Assembly (NCBI RefSeq): GCF_017254845.1
Contig: NZ_JAFKCU010000001.1
Coordinates: 765,048 to 829,047, forward strand
Direction: 5' to 3'
DNA: 64,000 bases
Source: Algoriphagus pacificus
GTDB lineage: Bacteria > Bacteroidota > Bacteroidia > Cytophagales > Cyclobacteriaceae
Shown here: positions 35,701-43,997 of the stretch, in pieces
How the letters are laid out: every line of letters begins with the position of its first letter
Position numbering within the stretch: position 1 is the stretch's first letter
The notes under the pieces: generated by a model
Databases searched by the model: none
What the model saw: only the letters and a program-made list of their open reading frames with translations
What the model was told of the DNA's origin: nothing
Program-made: the position numbers and the translations under genes

Positions 35701-36113
35701 CGCTTGTTAATCACGCGTTCATAAAGGGCTTCTGGGTAGGTAATTATAATTCTGGAACTGCCTTTGCCCTCCAAGACTCCATTCAATATTTCAGATCGGA
35801 GCAGGACATTGGCATTATCCACCTCCTCGTATTGATAAGCTCGCTTAAAACTTGAAGGGAAAATCATGTGCTCCTCCGTGTTCAAGAGGTTTTGAAGATC
35901 GGAATTCAAGTAGGCTGCTTCCTCTTTATCCTGCCCAATGATCAGGTGAAACCCACCAAATTGTTGGAAATAGCTTGCAAAGAGCACCATATCCAAACTG
36001 CCGGACACACCTTTGAGTTGCAAGGTGAATTTATCCTGCTGATTTAATTGGTGTGCGAGAGTCTGAAAAATCGGGTCGGACTGATAGATTGATAGAAATG
36101 CCTTACGATCCAA
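32760..36113 (-). CDS. mfd: Transcription-repair coupling factor Mfd
   Basis: 1117 residues. Order of domains: UvrB-homology region (about 1-330), CarD-like RNA polymerase interaction domain (LHPGDYIVHVDYGVGRF, near 437), superfamily II translocase with Walker A GDVGFGKTEVA (near 585), the DEEQ box (IIDEEQKFG, near 690), motif VI QMRGRVGRS, and a C-terminal TRCF domain. It removes RNA polymerase stalled at DNA lesions and recruits the UvrA-UvrB repair complex. Slightly shorter than E. coli Mfd (1148) but complete. Confidence 0.97.
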   Translation of the reverse strand: MDRKAFLSIYQSDPIFQTLAHQLNQQDKFTLQLKGVSGSLDMVLFASYFQQFGGFHLIIGQDKEEAAYLNSDLQNLLNTEEHMIFPSSFKRAYQYEEVDNANVLLRSEILNGVLEGKGSSRIIITYPEALYERVINKRSLKENTFTAKVGESVDMEFVAEVLTSYDFEKTDFVYEPGQFAIRGGILDVFSFSNENPYRLELFGKEIESIRTFDPESQLSIASVEQISLIPNVQTKLLQEVRQSFLSFLPENCKIWHKDYQLTADVMDECFHKAEMAFDVIAKQTQTDKLMLKPADLFDKGKDFKTLASEHSQIEFGKQYYLKGGKEIKWESQPQPSFNKNFDLLVTNFAENEKKGFTNILTAENEKQIERLLGIFRELDPTLQVQSMLLGLREGFEDRLLKLVCYTDHQLFERFHRYKTKNKASKSKALTIKELKALHPGDYIVHVDYGVGRFAGLEKVDVNGKLQEAVRLVFRDDDLLYVNIHSLHKISKYSGQEGTMPSMSKLGSPEWDNKKNKVKRQVKDIAKDLIALYAKRRSAPGFAFNKDSVLQVELESSFIYEDTPDQAMATADVKTDMEKSYPMDRLVCGDVGFGKTEVAIRAAFKAVNDRKQVAVLVPTTILAMQHYQTFSERLENLPVKVEYINRFRTAKEIKEIVSQVKTGEIDILVGTHKIVNKDIVFKDLGLLIIDEEQKFGVKVKDQLKNLRVNVDVLTLTATPIPRTLHFSLMGARDLSVIATPPPNRQPVTTEVATFQEETIRDAVAYELRRGGQVFFVHNRVGEIDSIANLIMKLVPDARVVGAHGQMDGKKLEKIMVDFIHHEYDVLVSTNIIESGLDIPNANTIIINRAHMFGLSDLHQMRGRVGRSNKKAFCYLLTQPMSGLTPEARKRLQTLEEFSDLGDGFKVAMKDLDIRGAGNLLGAEQSGFITDLGFEMYHKILDEAVQELKENEFAALFEVDLKEKVKVLVQDCTIETDLELLIPEEYVSNISERLGLYSKLDAIKNEEEFEKFSKMLIDRFGPLPASVEDLMETVRLRWMAELLGIEKLSLKGNQMKCYLLPSSRDDFYSSPIFGKIMKFAQVHAKRSKIKEHKNRLILTVTEISSINKAQAALKEMASA

Positions 36114-36236
36114 AATATTTCGTTTTGTAGGGTAAAATTTAGGAGCCCAAATTTAGGGCATTCTCTGGTCATTCACGCTAAATTGAATTGATTAAGAGAA
36201 TTCTGAACCTATGGACTCTTAAAATGTTTAGCAAAC

Positions 36237-36851
36237 ATGGGGAATATAAAAGATTCGCAGACCTGGTTCCAAAAGCTGGAAAATCTGCATCCTTACGAGA
36301 CTTTACTATACTTGGGCATGTTTGGGAGTGGCTTGCTCTTCCTCTTTTTGGTGGTGGCTTTTCTGTTTTCAGGCTTGAACCAACTGGAAGGTTTCAACCA
36401 CAAAGTTCCCCTTGCATTTTTGGCCTCGACTTTTCTCATTATTCTCAGTGGATACACGGCGACTAAAATGCGTCTGCATTTTCAGGAAGAAAATATTTCG
36501 AAACTATTGAATGCGCTTCGCAATACCCTTTTTCTAGGTCTGGCTTTTACTGGTTTGCAACTGGTTGGCTGGCTGGAACTGACAAATATGGGTATCAATT
36601 TTACAGGGATTCCTAGCGGAAGTTTTCTTTATGTACTATCCGGAATCCATATTTTCCACTTAATCGGAGCGATGATATTTGCGGTGATTTTATGGTTTCA
36701 GCTGAAGAAAGTCCAGCAAGATCAAATCAAGAACCTGATATTAGTAACCAATCCTTTTGAAAAAATGCGAATTCGGCTTTTTACAGTTTATTGGCATTTT
36801 ATGGATGCTGTTTGGTTGATTCTGTTTTTCCTATTTGTCTTAAGTTTTTAA
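36237..36851 (+). CDS. Orphan cytochrome c oxidase subunit III-like protein
   Basis: 204 residues with five hydrophobic segments. SGIHIFHLIGAMIFAVIL and VYWHFMDAVWLILFFLFV are the last-helix signatures of heme-copper oxidase subunit III. The first segment follows HPYETLLYLGMFGSGLLFLFL, as in the COX III/CyoC family. No other oxidase subunits are adjacent, so it is either a stand-alone assembly or accessory subunit or is brought in from elsewhere. Ten bases separate it from the next gene. Confidence 0.75.
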   Translation: MGNIKDSQTWFQKLENLHPYETLLYLGMFGSGLLFLFLVVAFLFSGLNQLEGFNHKVPLAFLASTFLIILSGYTATKMRLHFQEENISKLLNALRNTLFLGLAFTGLQLVGWLELTNMGINFTGIPSGSFLYVLSGIHIFHLIGAMIFAVILWFQLKKVQQDQIKNLILVTNPFEKMRIRLFTVYWHFMDAVWLILFFLFVLSF

Positions 36852-36860
36852 AATCCACAA

Positions 36861-37304
36861 ATGAAACTCACCATAAAAACACAGGTTGAACAGGATTACC
36901 TTACCGTCAAAAACGGTTTTGATGCCTCTCTTTTCAAGAAATTAAGCCCACCTTTTCCACCCGTGAAATTGCTTCGCTTTGATGGGTCAAAGAAAGGAGA
37001 TTTGGTCTCTTTGGAATTGAATTTTCTGGCTTTCAAGCAAACCTGGACCAGCGAAATCACAGAAGATCAAACTAATGAAAAGGAATTTTACTTCGTGGAT
37101 GAAGGGGTCAAACTCCCGTTTTTTCTAAAAAGCTGGAGGCATAAGCACCGCATTATTCAATCAGGAGATCAGAGTATTATCCGAGATGAAATTCAATATC
37201 AAGCACCTTTTGGCTTACTGACTTTGCTGTTATATCCTGCATTGCTACTTCAGTTTGCTTACAGAATTCCGGTTTATAAAAAGATATTTAAGAGAAAAGC
37301 TTAG
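36861..37304 (+). CDS. SRPBCC-like (START-fold) protein
   Basis: 147 residues, no signal peptide. Pattern of the SRPBCC/polyketide-cyclase-like fold: an N-terminal strand, FDASLFKKLSPPFPP helix region, strands (VSLELNFLAFKQTWTSEI), then IIRDEIQYQAPFGLL and a long hydrophobic C-terminal helix, ending in a basic tail. Likely binds a hydrophobic ligand. Stop codon overlaps the stop of the convergent Fur gene. Confidence 0.55.
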   Translation: MKLTIKTQVEQDYLTVKNGFDASLFKKLSPPFPPVKLLRFDGSKKGDLVSLELNFLAFKQTWTSEITEDQTNEKEFYFVDEGVKLPFFLKSWRHKHRIIQSGDQSIIRDEIQYQAPFGLLTLLLYPALLLQFAYRIPVYKKIFKRKA

Positions 37305-37774
37305 ATAAAGGCTGTTTTATTCTCACAATTCTCGATCAAGCAATCACCATAAAGCACCAAAGAATGGCTTTGAATTGCTGATTGGAATTCTTTTCCCATT
37401 GCTTCCTTGATCTGGTTGATTTTCGGGTCGGAAAATTCACGGATTTTTCGACACTGATTGCAAACATGGTGATCGTGATGCTTGTAGGTCAAAGCCTGTT
37501 CGTATAGTGCTACTTTATCCTTAAACTGGTGCTTCACCGCCAAACCACTTTCTACAAGCAGGTCTAAAGTATTGTAAATAGTGGCTCTGCTGATTGTATA
37601 GCCCTTATTTCTCATGCTTAAAAAAAGTCCCTCCACATCCATGTGCTCATCTTCGGGTAGCGAATAAAGCTCATCGATCACTGAGAATCTTTCAGGAGTC
37701 TTTCTGCTTCCTTGCTTAGTCAGGAAGTTTTCAAAAATCTTTTTTGCCTTTTCTATAAGCGCCTTGTCAGCCAT
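37301..37774 (-). CDS. Fur-family transcriptional repressor
   Basis: 157 residues. The winged helix has the Fur signature SRATIYNTLDLLVESGLA, and the metal-binding half contains HHDHHVCNQCRKI, with a CxxC for structural zinc and the usual histidines. A further pair C...C is near the end (YGDCLIENC). It represses genes in response to metal or peroxide; whether it is Fur, Zur or PerR cannot be decided by eye. Confidence 0.87.
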   Translation of the reverse strand: MADKALIEKAKKIFENFLTKQGSRKTPERFSVIDELYSLPEDEHMDVEGLFLSMRNKGYTISRATIYNTLDLLVESGLAVKHQFKDKVALYEQALTYKHHDHHVCNQCRKIREFSDPKINQIKEAMGKEFQSAIQSHSLVLYGDCLIENCENKTAFI

Positions 37775-37984
37775 AGTTCCAAATGCTAATAAATAAAGAT
37801 GGAATATTCAGGTATTTTTGACAAGCCATGCCAACCAAATTGTCCTTATTTGGTTTTATTCTAAATTCAACCAAGGCTTCTGTACTGCGTACACTTATAT
37901 GTTTGGAATGGTTTCTAAATACTGCTGTGCTTTTTTTTTAAAAAAGGTTTATCTTTTATCAGTCACCCCGACTTATTGGTCAAA

Positions 37985-39238
37985 ATGAAAATGAAGATAG
38001 TATCACTACTATTTTTTTGTCTTATTCTTTTTGGATCTGTAGAAGCACAGATTCCGGGATACTTTATGAAAGAAGAGCAGCGAAAAGTCGACATTCCTTT
38101 TTATGCCTCAAATAATCTGATTATCGTTCCAGTTTCCATCAATGGAGCCTATCCTATCAATTTTCTCATTGATACCGGAGTAAGGGCAAACATTCTTTTC
38201 AGTAAAAAACTGGGGGATGCCATGGAGTTGAATTATACCCGTGAACTGAATCTAGTCGGAGCGGATGGAGCCGCTAGTTTGGTTGCCTTTGTGTCTCCAA
38301 CGAATACTCTTGATTTAGGAGAAGTCGAAGGTAGATTGCAGAATTTGTTGGTGCTGGAAGAAGATTTTTTCGAATTGGAAGCAGTAATTGGAGTCCCTGT
38401 GTATGGCATAATTGGCTATGAGTTTTTTAAGTACAATCCGATCAAAATTGATTACGATAAAGGCATGATCAGCTTTTATAAAACGGATGCTTTTAAGTGG
38501 CGACCTCCTTTTTACAAGGAAATCCCTCTCACCATTGAAGACAATAAGCCTTATATCGATGCAAAGGTCAAACAAATCGGTGGAAGTACTTTGGCTACCA
38601 AACTATTGGTGGATACAGGTGCTAATCATGGGCTTTTACTCAACAAAGAGACAAGTCCAGACATTGTTTTGCCTGAGTTATTTATTGAAACAGAGCTTGG
38701 GCAGAGTTTGGGAGGGGCTTTATATGGATTTATTGGAAGAGTATCCTTGTTGAATATTTCCGGATACCGCATGGAAAACGTCATTACTTCCTACCCTGAG
38801 GAGACACCTTTTAGTTTTGTCATCAAAGAATCTGGGAGACAAGGAAGTTTGGGATCAGAAGTGTTGGGGAGGATGAAAGTCATTTTTGATTACCCAAGAG
38901 AAAGAATGCTGATTCATAGGGGAGAAAAATATTTTGCGCCATTCGAATATGACATGAGCGGGATGGTCGTGAAAAAAGTACCCAATGATGAAAATAGACT
39001 TTTTGTAGGCCAGGTGAGGGTAAATTCACCTGCTGAGGATGTTGGGATTCAGGCTTTCGATGAAATTCTCTCCATCAATAAAATTCCGGTTTTCATTTGG
39101 GAATTATCTGATGTGATCAAATTATTCCGCTCAGAAGAAGGCAAGGAGATCGAATTGGAGATCCGAAGGTATGAGGGCCTGGATCTGGACAAGTTTGAAG
39201 ATATGACTTTTAGGATCACCTTGAGGAAACAGATTTAA
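37985..39238 (+). CDS. Secreted double-retropepsin-like aspartyl protease with PDZ domain
   Basis: 417 residues from the ATG at 37985; a TTG three codons upstream is less likely. Signal peptide ends near SVEAQ. Two retropepsin-type repeats each have a catalytic D-T-G: FLIDTGVRANILF and LLVDTGANHGLLL, so a single chain could form the two-lobed active site. The C-terminal 90 residues (VRVNSPAEDVGIQAFDEILSINKIPV) form a PDZ domain. Predicted periplasmic or envelope peptidase; substrate unknown. Confidence 0.75.
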   Translation: MKMKIVSLLFFCLILFGSVEAQIPGYFMKEEQRKVDIPFYASNNLIIVPVSINGAYPINFLIDTGVRANILFSKKLGDAMELNYTRELNLVGADGAASLVAFVSPTNTLDLGEVEGRLQNLLVLEEDFFELEAVIGVPVYGIIGYEFFKYNPIKIDYDKGMISFYKTDAFKWRPPFYKEIPLTIEDNKPYIDAKVKQIGGSTLATKLLVDTGANHGLLLNKETSPDIVLPELFIETELGQSLGGALYGFIGRVSLLNISGYRMENVITSYPEETPFSFVIKESGRQGSLGSEVLGRMKVIFDYPRERMLIHRGEKYFAPFEYDMSGMVVKKVPNDENRLFVGQVRVNSPAEDVGIQAFDEILSINKIPVFIWELSDVIKLFRSEEGKEIELEIRRYEGLDLDKFEDMTFRITLRKQI

Positions 39239-39359
39239 TCCTGATTTTCGGCCTTATCGAATAAAAAAGGATAATTTTGAGCTAAGAAGAGTGAAAGATT
39301 TACAACCTCTTTCTGTGATTTCCGTGATTATTTCAGTTTTCTAAACCAAAAAACAGACT

Positions 39360-39950
39360 ATGAAAAAGCTATTGATTCCTATTTTAATTTTAGCAGTGGT
39401 GGGGATTTTTGTGTACACCAAGGCAGTAGGAACTTATAACCAATTTGTTCAGACAGAAGAACAAATCAATGGGCAATGGGCGGAAGTTCAGACCCAATAC
39501 CAGCGAAGAGCAGACTTAATTCCAAACTTGGTAAATACCGTCAAAGGATATGCAGAATTTGAGCAAGAAACGCTGACTGGCGTAGTAGAAGCCAGAGCCA
39601 AGGCAACTTCTGTCAATGTGGATGCTGGTAATCTGACACCAGAAAAACTCGCAGAATTCCAGCAGGCACAAGATCAACTATCAGGTGCTTTAAGCAGATT
39701 ATTGGTTACAGTAGAGCGCTACCCTGACCTAAAAGCAAACCAGAATTTCTTGGAACTTCAAGCTCAATTAGAAGGTACCGAGAACAGAATTGCTGTGGCT
39801 AGAAGGAACTTTAACGAGTCAGTTCAGGCTTATAATGCAAACCTCAGAACATTCCCGAACAATATCTTCGCGGGATGGTATGGCTTCGAAGCCAAAGGCT
39901 ATTTCGAAGCATCTGCTGGAGCTGAAAATGCTCCGACAGTACAGTTTTAA
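39360..39950 (+). CDS. lemA: LemA family protein
   Basis: 196 residues. One N-terminal membrane helix (LLIPILILAVVGIFVYT) and the LemA core QYQRRADLIPNLVNTVKGYAEFEQETL, followed by a helical domain with ARRNFNESVQAYNANLRTFPNN. It is the first gene of a lemA-TPM-TPM operon. The group is common in Bacteroidota; its role at the membrane is not well defined. Confidence 0.92.
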   Translation: MKKLLIPILILAVVGIFVYTKAVGTYNQFVQTEEQINGQWAEVQTQYQRRADLIPNLVNTVKGYAEFEQETLTGVVEARAKATSVNVDAGNLTPEKLAEFQQAQDQLSGALSRLLVTVERYPDLKANQNFLELQAQLEGTENRIAVARRNFNESVQAYNANLRTFPNNIFAGWYGFEAKGYFEASAGAENAPTVQF

Positions 39951-39960
39951 TCAATAACTC

Positions 39961-40398
39961 ATGGCTGAAAAATTATTTTCTTCTGCAGATCGGGAGGCTA
40001 TTATTAATGCCATCAAATCTGCAGAAGTAGCTACGTCCGGTGAAATACAGGTTCATATCGAAAGCAAATGCAAAGGAGATGTGCTTGAAAGAGCGGTGGT
40101 GGTTTTTGAGAAATTGAAAATGCATCAGACCAAAGACAGAAACGGCGTGCTGTTTTACTTGGCAGTGGCAGATAAAAAGTTTGCGATTTTGGGAGATTCA
40201 GGAATCAATCAAGTGGTACCTGAAAACTTTTGGGAAAGCATTAAAGAACACATGGCCGGGAAATTCAAAGCTGGTCAATTTACGCAAGGCCTGATAGAAG
40301 GAATTCAACAAGCCGGGGATCAACTCGGAAAGCATTTTCCATATCAAGGTGACGACGATATAAACGAACTTCCTGATGAGATTTCTTTTGGATCCTAA
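39961..40398 (+). CDS. TPM-domain protein, cytoplasmic form
   Basis: 145 residues without signal peptide or membrane helix. It reads ATSGEIQVHIESKC ... NGVLFYLAVADKKFAILGDSGINQVVPENFWESIKEHMAGKFKAGQFTQGLIEGI, the TPM (TLP18.3/Psb32/MOLO-1) fold. It is ten bases downstream of lemA and overlaps the second TPM gene by 23 bases. Confidence 0.82.
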   Translation: MAEKLFSSADREAIINAIKSAEVATSGEIQVHIESKCKGDVLERAVVVFEKLKMHQTKDRNGVLFYLAVADKKFAILGDSGINQVVPENFWESIKEHMAGKFKAGQFTQGLIEGIQQAGDQLGKHFPYQGDDDINELPDEISFGS

Positions 40399-41179
40399 GA
40401 TCCGAACACTCCTACTGATTTTAATTTTTGTTACTGGAGGCTTAGCAGCTCAGGATTTTCCTCCTGTGCCTAATCCTCCCAGATTGGTAAATGATTTTAC
40501 CAATACCCTTTCCAACTCGGAGGTACAGCAATTAGAAAATAAGCTGGTGGCTTATAATGACAGTACTTCTACCCAGATTTCCATCGTGATGATCCGATCT
40601 GTTGGTCAGTATGATATTTCAGATTATGCTTTTCGATTGGGAGATGCCTGGGGAATCGGTGGATCCAAAAATGACAATGGTATCCTGATTCTTGCTGCGA
40701 TGAATGATAGAAAAGTATTCATTGCGACAGGGTATGGACTAGAAGGAGCTGTTCCTGATGCTTTGGCAAAAAGGATCGTTGAGCAACTGATCATTCCCAA
40801 TTTCAAAATGGAGGAATATTATCAGGGATTGGACAAAGCAACTGATATGATTATCAAATTGGCTTCTGGGGAGTATAAAGCCGAAGATGTGGAGTCTACT
40901 GGTAAAGGTGGAGGTGCATTCTTCCTCTTATTGGCTTTCATATTTTTCTTTGTGATTCTTCCTTTGATCAGAAATAAGAATGACAACAATAACCACATGG
41001 GTGGTAGAGGAGGCGGTGTGGATCTATGGACCACAATTATGCTCGCTAACATGCTAGGCGGTGGTGGCCGTAGAGGCGGTGGTTTCGGCGGCGGCGGCGG
41101 CTTCGGTGGTGGCGGCGGCGGATTTGGCGGCTTCGGCGGCGGATCTTTCGGCGGCGGTGGAGCCGGTGGGAGTTGGTAA
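40376..41179 (+). CDS. TPM-domain membrane protein with Gly-rich tail (YgcG-like)
   Basis: 267 residues. An N-terminal signal (LLLILIFVTGGLAAQ) is followed by a TPM domain (RLVNDFTNTLSNSEVQQLENKL ... GILILAAMNDRKVFIATGYGLEGAVPDALAKRIVEQLIIPNFK), a membrane helix (AFFLLLAFIFFFVILPLI, near 180-197) and a C-terminal low-complexity tail of Gly and Phe repeats ending GGAGGSW. This layout is that of YgcG-type proteins. The tail is encoded by repeated GGCGGC-type triplets (41050-41170). Confidence 0.87.
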   Translation: MRFLLDPKIRTLLLILIFVTGGLAAQDFPPVPNPPRLVNDFTNTLSNSEVQQLENKLVAYNDSTSTQISIVMIRSVGQYDISDYAFRLGDAWGIGGSKNDNGILILAAMNDRKVFIATGYGLEGAVPDALAKRIVEQLIIPNFKMEEYYQGLDKATDMIIKLASGEYKAEDVESTGKGGGAFFLLLAFIFFFVILPLIRNKNDNNNHMGGRGGGVDLWTTIMLANMLGGGGRRGGGFGGGGGFGGGGGGFGGFGGGSFGGGGAGGSW

Positions 41180-41224
41180 GATTTAAAATCAAAAGTATGA
41201 AATCAGAAAGCTGAATTAATTTTG

Positions 41225-41256
41225 GCCTGGAATCAAATTGGTTTCAGGCTTTTTTT
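41225..41256 (+). terminator. Rho-independent terminator
   Basis: Stem GCCTGGAA (41225-41232) / TTTCAGGC (41242-41249), one G-T pair, followed by seven Ts. Ends the lemA operon. Confidence 0.82.
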
Positions 41257-41337
41257 ATGTCTTGCAGGAAGGATTGCTTAGATTTCTTTTTTCTTGGTTA
41301 AATCTAAAGGAGAGAATTCTCAATAAATGAAAATAAA

Positions 41338-41374
41338 TACGTAGAAAAATACGTAATAATACTTAATTTACTTA
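41338..41374. promoter_or_regulatory. TACGTA/TACTTA box array upstream of moeA
   Basis: Boxes: TACGTA at 41338 and 41350, TACTTA at 41360 and 41369, spaced 12, 10 and 9 bases, ending 27 bases before the moeA start. TAccTTaG at 41373-41380 resembles the Bacteroidota -7 element TAnnTTTG, with no clear -33 TTTG, as in an activated promoter. The first three boxes recur almost identically at 52253-52280. Boxes of this form are close to the NarL heptamer TACYYMT. Confidence 0.6.
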
Positions 41375-41400
41375 CCTTAGTACTCTGTTCAACATTAATT

Positions 41401-42573
41401 ATGGTTTCAGTATTTCAAGCGCTTTCCATTATCGATCAAAACACAGATGCTTTGGCTTCTATACTTTTACCTCTTTCTGAGGTAAATGGATGTGTTTTAG
41501 CAGAGGATGTCAAAGCTCCTATCAACCTTCCTCCATTTCGCCAATCGGCGATGGATGGTTATGCTTTCCAACATGGAGCGCAGGGAGAATTGAAGCTGAT
41601 TGGTGAAAGCAAAGCGGGAGATTTCAAGGAATTTGAGGTGTCCATTTCTGATTGCCTTAGAATTTTCACTGGTGCTAGAGTTCCAGATCAGGTGGATACA
41701 GTCGTGATGCAAGAGCATGTGGAGAAAACTGCCGACGGTATTCGAATTCTAAAAATGCCTGAGAAAGGAACCAATGTGAGACCAATTGGAGAACAGATAA
41801 AACAAAATGAGATTGTCCTTAAAAAAGGAACCAAAATCAATGCGGCGATTGTCGGATTTTTGGCTGGTTTAGGGATCTCCAAGGTTTTAGTCATTCGAAA
41901 ACCCAAAGTAGCACTGATCGTCACGGGAAATGAACTTCAGGAGCCAGGAACGCAACTGAAGCCCGGGTCAGTGTATGAAAGTAACCGAGTAATGCTGGAA
42001 ACAGCAATTGCTTTAGAAAAAGTGGAATTGATTCATTCTGATCATGTTTTGGACGACAAAGAGTCCACTTACAACGCTATTCAGAAAGCCCTGGAAGCTG
42101 ATTTGGTTTTAATCTCAGGGGGCATTTCAGTGGGTGATTATGATTTCGTCAAGGGGGCTTTGGAAAAAAACGGAGTGGAGGAAAAATTCTATAAAGTAAA
42201 TCAGAAGCCAGGGAAACCGCTTTGGTATGGGAAAAAAGGTGAAAAGCAGGTATTTGCTTTACCTGGGAATCCAGCCTCTTCTCTTACTTGTTTCTTGATT
42301 TATGTGACTGCGGCTATTCGCAAAATGAATGGAACTGCCCCAATAGACATCAATTTGAAAAAAGGTAGAATGAAGGGAAGGTATACCAATGTTTTTAATA
42401 AAGCCTTATTTCTTCAGGTAAGAGAACATGCGGGTGAATTGGAAGTCTATCCAAAGCAAGCTTCGAGCATGTTGGTTTCTTTTACACAAAGCAATGCGTT
42501 TTTATTCGTACCCGATGATGTCAAAGAAATCTGCGATGGGGATGAAGTCATGTACATTCCATTTAAACTTTAA
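41401..42573 (+). CDS. moeA: Molybdopterin molybdenumtransferase MoeA
   Basis: 390 residues. N-terminal PLSEVNGCVLAEDVKAPINLPPFRQSAMDGYAF is the MoeA opening; the MPT-binding domain contains VALIVTGNEL and ISGGISVGDYDFVKGAL; VFALPGNPASSLTCF and the C-terminal domain complete it. It inserts molybdate into adenylylated molybdopterin. First gene of the cofactor operon, behind the TACGTA box array, nine bases before mobA. Confidence 0.96.
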   Translation: MVSVFQALSIIDQNTDALASILLPLSEVNGCVLAEDVKAPINLPPFRQSAMDGYAFQHGAQGELKLIGESKAGDFKEFEVSISDCLRIFTGARVPDQVDTVVMQEHVEKTADGIRILKMPEKGTNVRPIGEQIKQNEIVLKKGTKINAAIVGFLAGLGISKVLVIRKPKVALIVTGNELQEPGTQLKPGSVYESNRVMLETAIALEKVELIHSDHVLDDKESTYNAIQKALEADLVLISGGISVGDYDFVKGALEKNGVEEKFYKVNQKPGKPLWYGKKGEKQVFALPGNPASSLTCFLIYVTAAIRKMNGTAPIDINLKKGRMKGRYTNVFNKALFLQVREHAGELEVYPKQASSMLVSFTQSNAFLFVPDDVKEICDGDEVMYIPFKL

Positions 42574-42581
42574 TTGATCTG

Positions 42582-43157
42582 ATGCTTCGAATCAAGGAAG
42601 ATATAGCGGTTTATATACTCTGTGGCGGGAAAAGCTCCAGAATGAAAACAGAGAAAGGTCTGGTGGAATTTCATGGGAGGCCTTTTTTACAGTGGATTTT
42701 AGATGCGGTTACTCCTCTGACAAGTAAGATCACTTTGGTCACGAAGAACCCAGCTTACGCTAGCTACGGATTGCCTATGATTCCAGATTTGGTGGAGGAT
42801 CAGGGTCCTGTCGGTGGAATATTTACTGCTTTGGCTGATTCTAGCTCCAAATACAACTTGATTTTAAGCTGTGATATTCCCAAGATCTCGACAGAAGTGT
42901 TGGACTCTTTGATTCAATCTGCAATAGATTCTGACAAAGATGTTTGCATCCTCTCTGATGGAAAGCATGATTATCCTTTGATTGGATGCTATCAAAAATA
43001 CTTGCTACCCGCGTTCCAACAAGCTATTGAACAAAATCATTTGAAGCTATGCTCTTTAGTGGATAGCCTTAGGAATAATAAATTGGTCATTTCCCAAAAA
43101 GATCAAGCTGCTTTAAGAAATATCAATACCCCAGCAGAATTACTTAGCCTCACCTAA
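42582..43157 (+). CDS. mobA: Molybdenum cofactor guanylyltransferase MobA
   Basis: 191 residues. YILCGGKSSRMKTEKGLVEFHGRPFL is the nucleotide-binding signature (GGxSxRM and Lys), with PDLVEDQGPVGGIFTAL and LSCDIP (metal-binding Asp) following. It makes the guanine dinucleotide form of the cofactor, as needed by the nitrate reductase encoded at 53844-57368, which is of the bis-MGD type. Confidence 0.9.
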   Translation: MLRIKEDIAVYILCGGKSSRMKTEKGLVEFHGRPFLQWILDAVTPLTSKITLVTKNPAYASYGLPMIPDLVEDQGPVGGIFTALADSSSKYNLILSCDIPKISTEVLDSLIQSAIDSDKDVCILSDGKHDYPLIGCYQKYLLPAFQQAIEQNHLKLCSLVDSLRNNKLVISQKDQAALRNINTPAELLSLT

Positions 43158-43168
43158 CAAACCTAGCC

Positions 43169-43981
43169 ATGAATACAATCACAGGAAAATCCCCGCGCCT
43201 GACCTTGGTTGGGGCCGGACCCGGAGATCCAGAACTTCTGACACTTAAAGCTATCAAAGCCCTGCAAGATGCCGATGTGGTACTATACGATGCTTTGGCA
43301 AATGAAGAAATTCTTGATTATGCCAATAAAGCACTGAAAGTCCCAGTAGGTAAAAGAAAAGGGATGCATTCCTATTCTCAGGATGAAATCAATGAGTTGA
43401 TTGTCAACTATGCTTTTGAATTTGGGCATGTGGTTCGATTAAAAGGGGGAGATCCTTTTGTTTTTGGACGAGGAAAAGAGGAGCAGGAATTTGTAGAGAA
43501 TTTCGGGATCGAGACAAATATAATTCCTGGGATATCCTCTTCAGTGGCGGTTCCTGCCTCCATTGGGATTCCAGTTACCTCCCGAGGAGTTTCAGAGAGC
43601 TTTTGGGTGATTACCGGGACTACCAGTGAGCGGAAATTATCCAATGACATAACCTTGGCCGCACAGTCCACAGCCACCGTTGTGATATTGATGGGTTTGG
43701 GAAAAATAGCTGAAATCACCTCGATTTATAAAGCTTTGGGAAAACAGGAATTACCTGTAGCGGTCATTCAAAACGGAACCAAAGCCGAACAAAAAGAAGT
43801 CATTGGAACAATTGAGACAATCCATCAGTTGATTGAAAAAGAACAAATTTCAGCTCCAGCTGTCATTGTCATTGGAGAAGTGGTGCACTTGGCATCCAAA
43901 AAAATCAAAGAAGAATTGGACTATGTATTAGAAGATGAGTTTATTTTTCAGAATCTTAATACCATTCCATTCGTAAATTAG
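43169..43981 (+). CDS. cobA: Uroporphyrinogen-III C-methyltransferase (SUMT)
   Basis: 270 residues. SUMT motifs: LTLVGAGPGDPELLTLKA, VVLYDALANEEIL, VVRLKGGDPFVFGRGKEE and the IPGISSSVAVPASIGIPVT block. It methylates uroporphyrinogen III to precorrin-2, the first step to siroheme. Siroheme is needed by the nitrite reductase NirB in this same region, which explains a siroheme gene inside a molybdenum cofactor operon. No dehydrogenase/ferrochelatase gene for the later steps is seen here. Confidence 0.93.
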   Translation: MNTITGKSPRLTLVGAGPGDPELLTLKAIKALQDADVVLYDALANEEILDYANKALKVPVGKRKGMHSYSQDEINELIVNYAFEFGHVVRLKGGDPFVFGRGKEEQEFVENFGIETNIIPGISSSVAVPASIGIPVTSRGVSESFWVITGTTSERKLSNDITLAAQSTATVVILMGLGKIAEITSIYKALGKQELPVAVIQNGTKAEQKEVIGTIETIHQLIEKEQISAPAVIVIGEVVHLASKKIKEELDYVLEDEFIFQNLNTIPFVN

Positions 43982-43997
43982 GCGTAATTTAAATCCT

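Noticed and set aside
41050-41170. GGCGGC-rich repeat as a tandem DNA repeat element
   Set aside because: It encodes the Gly-rich tail of the TPM/YgcG-like protein and is explained by that.
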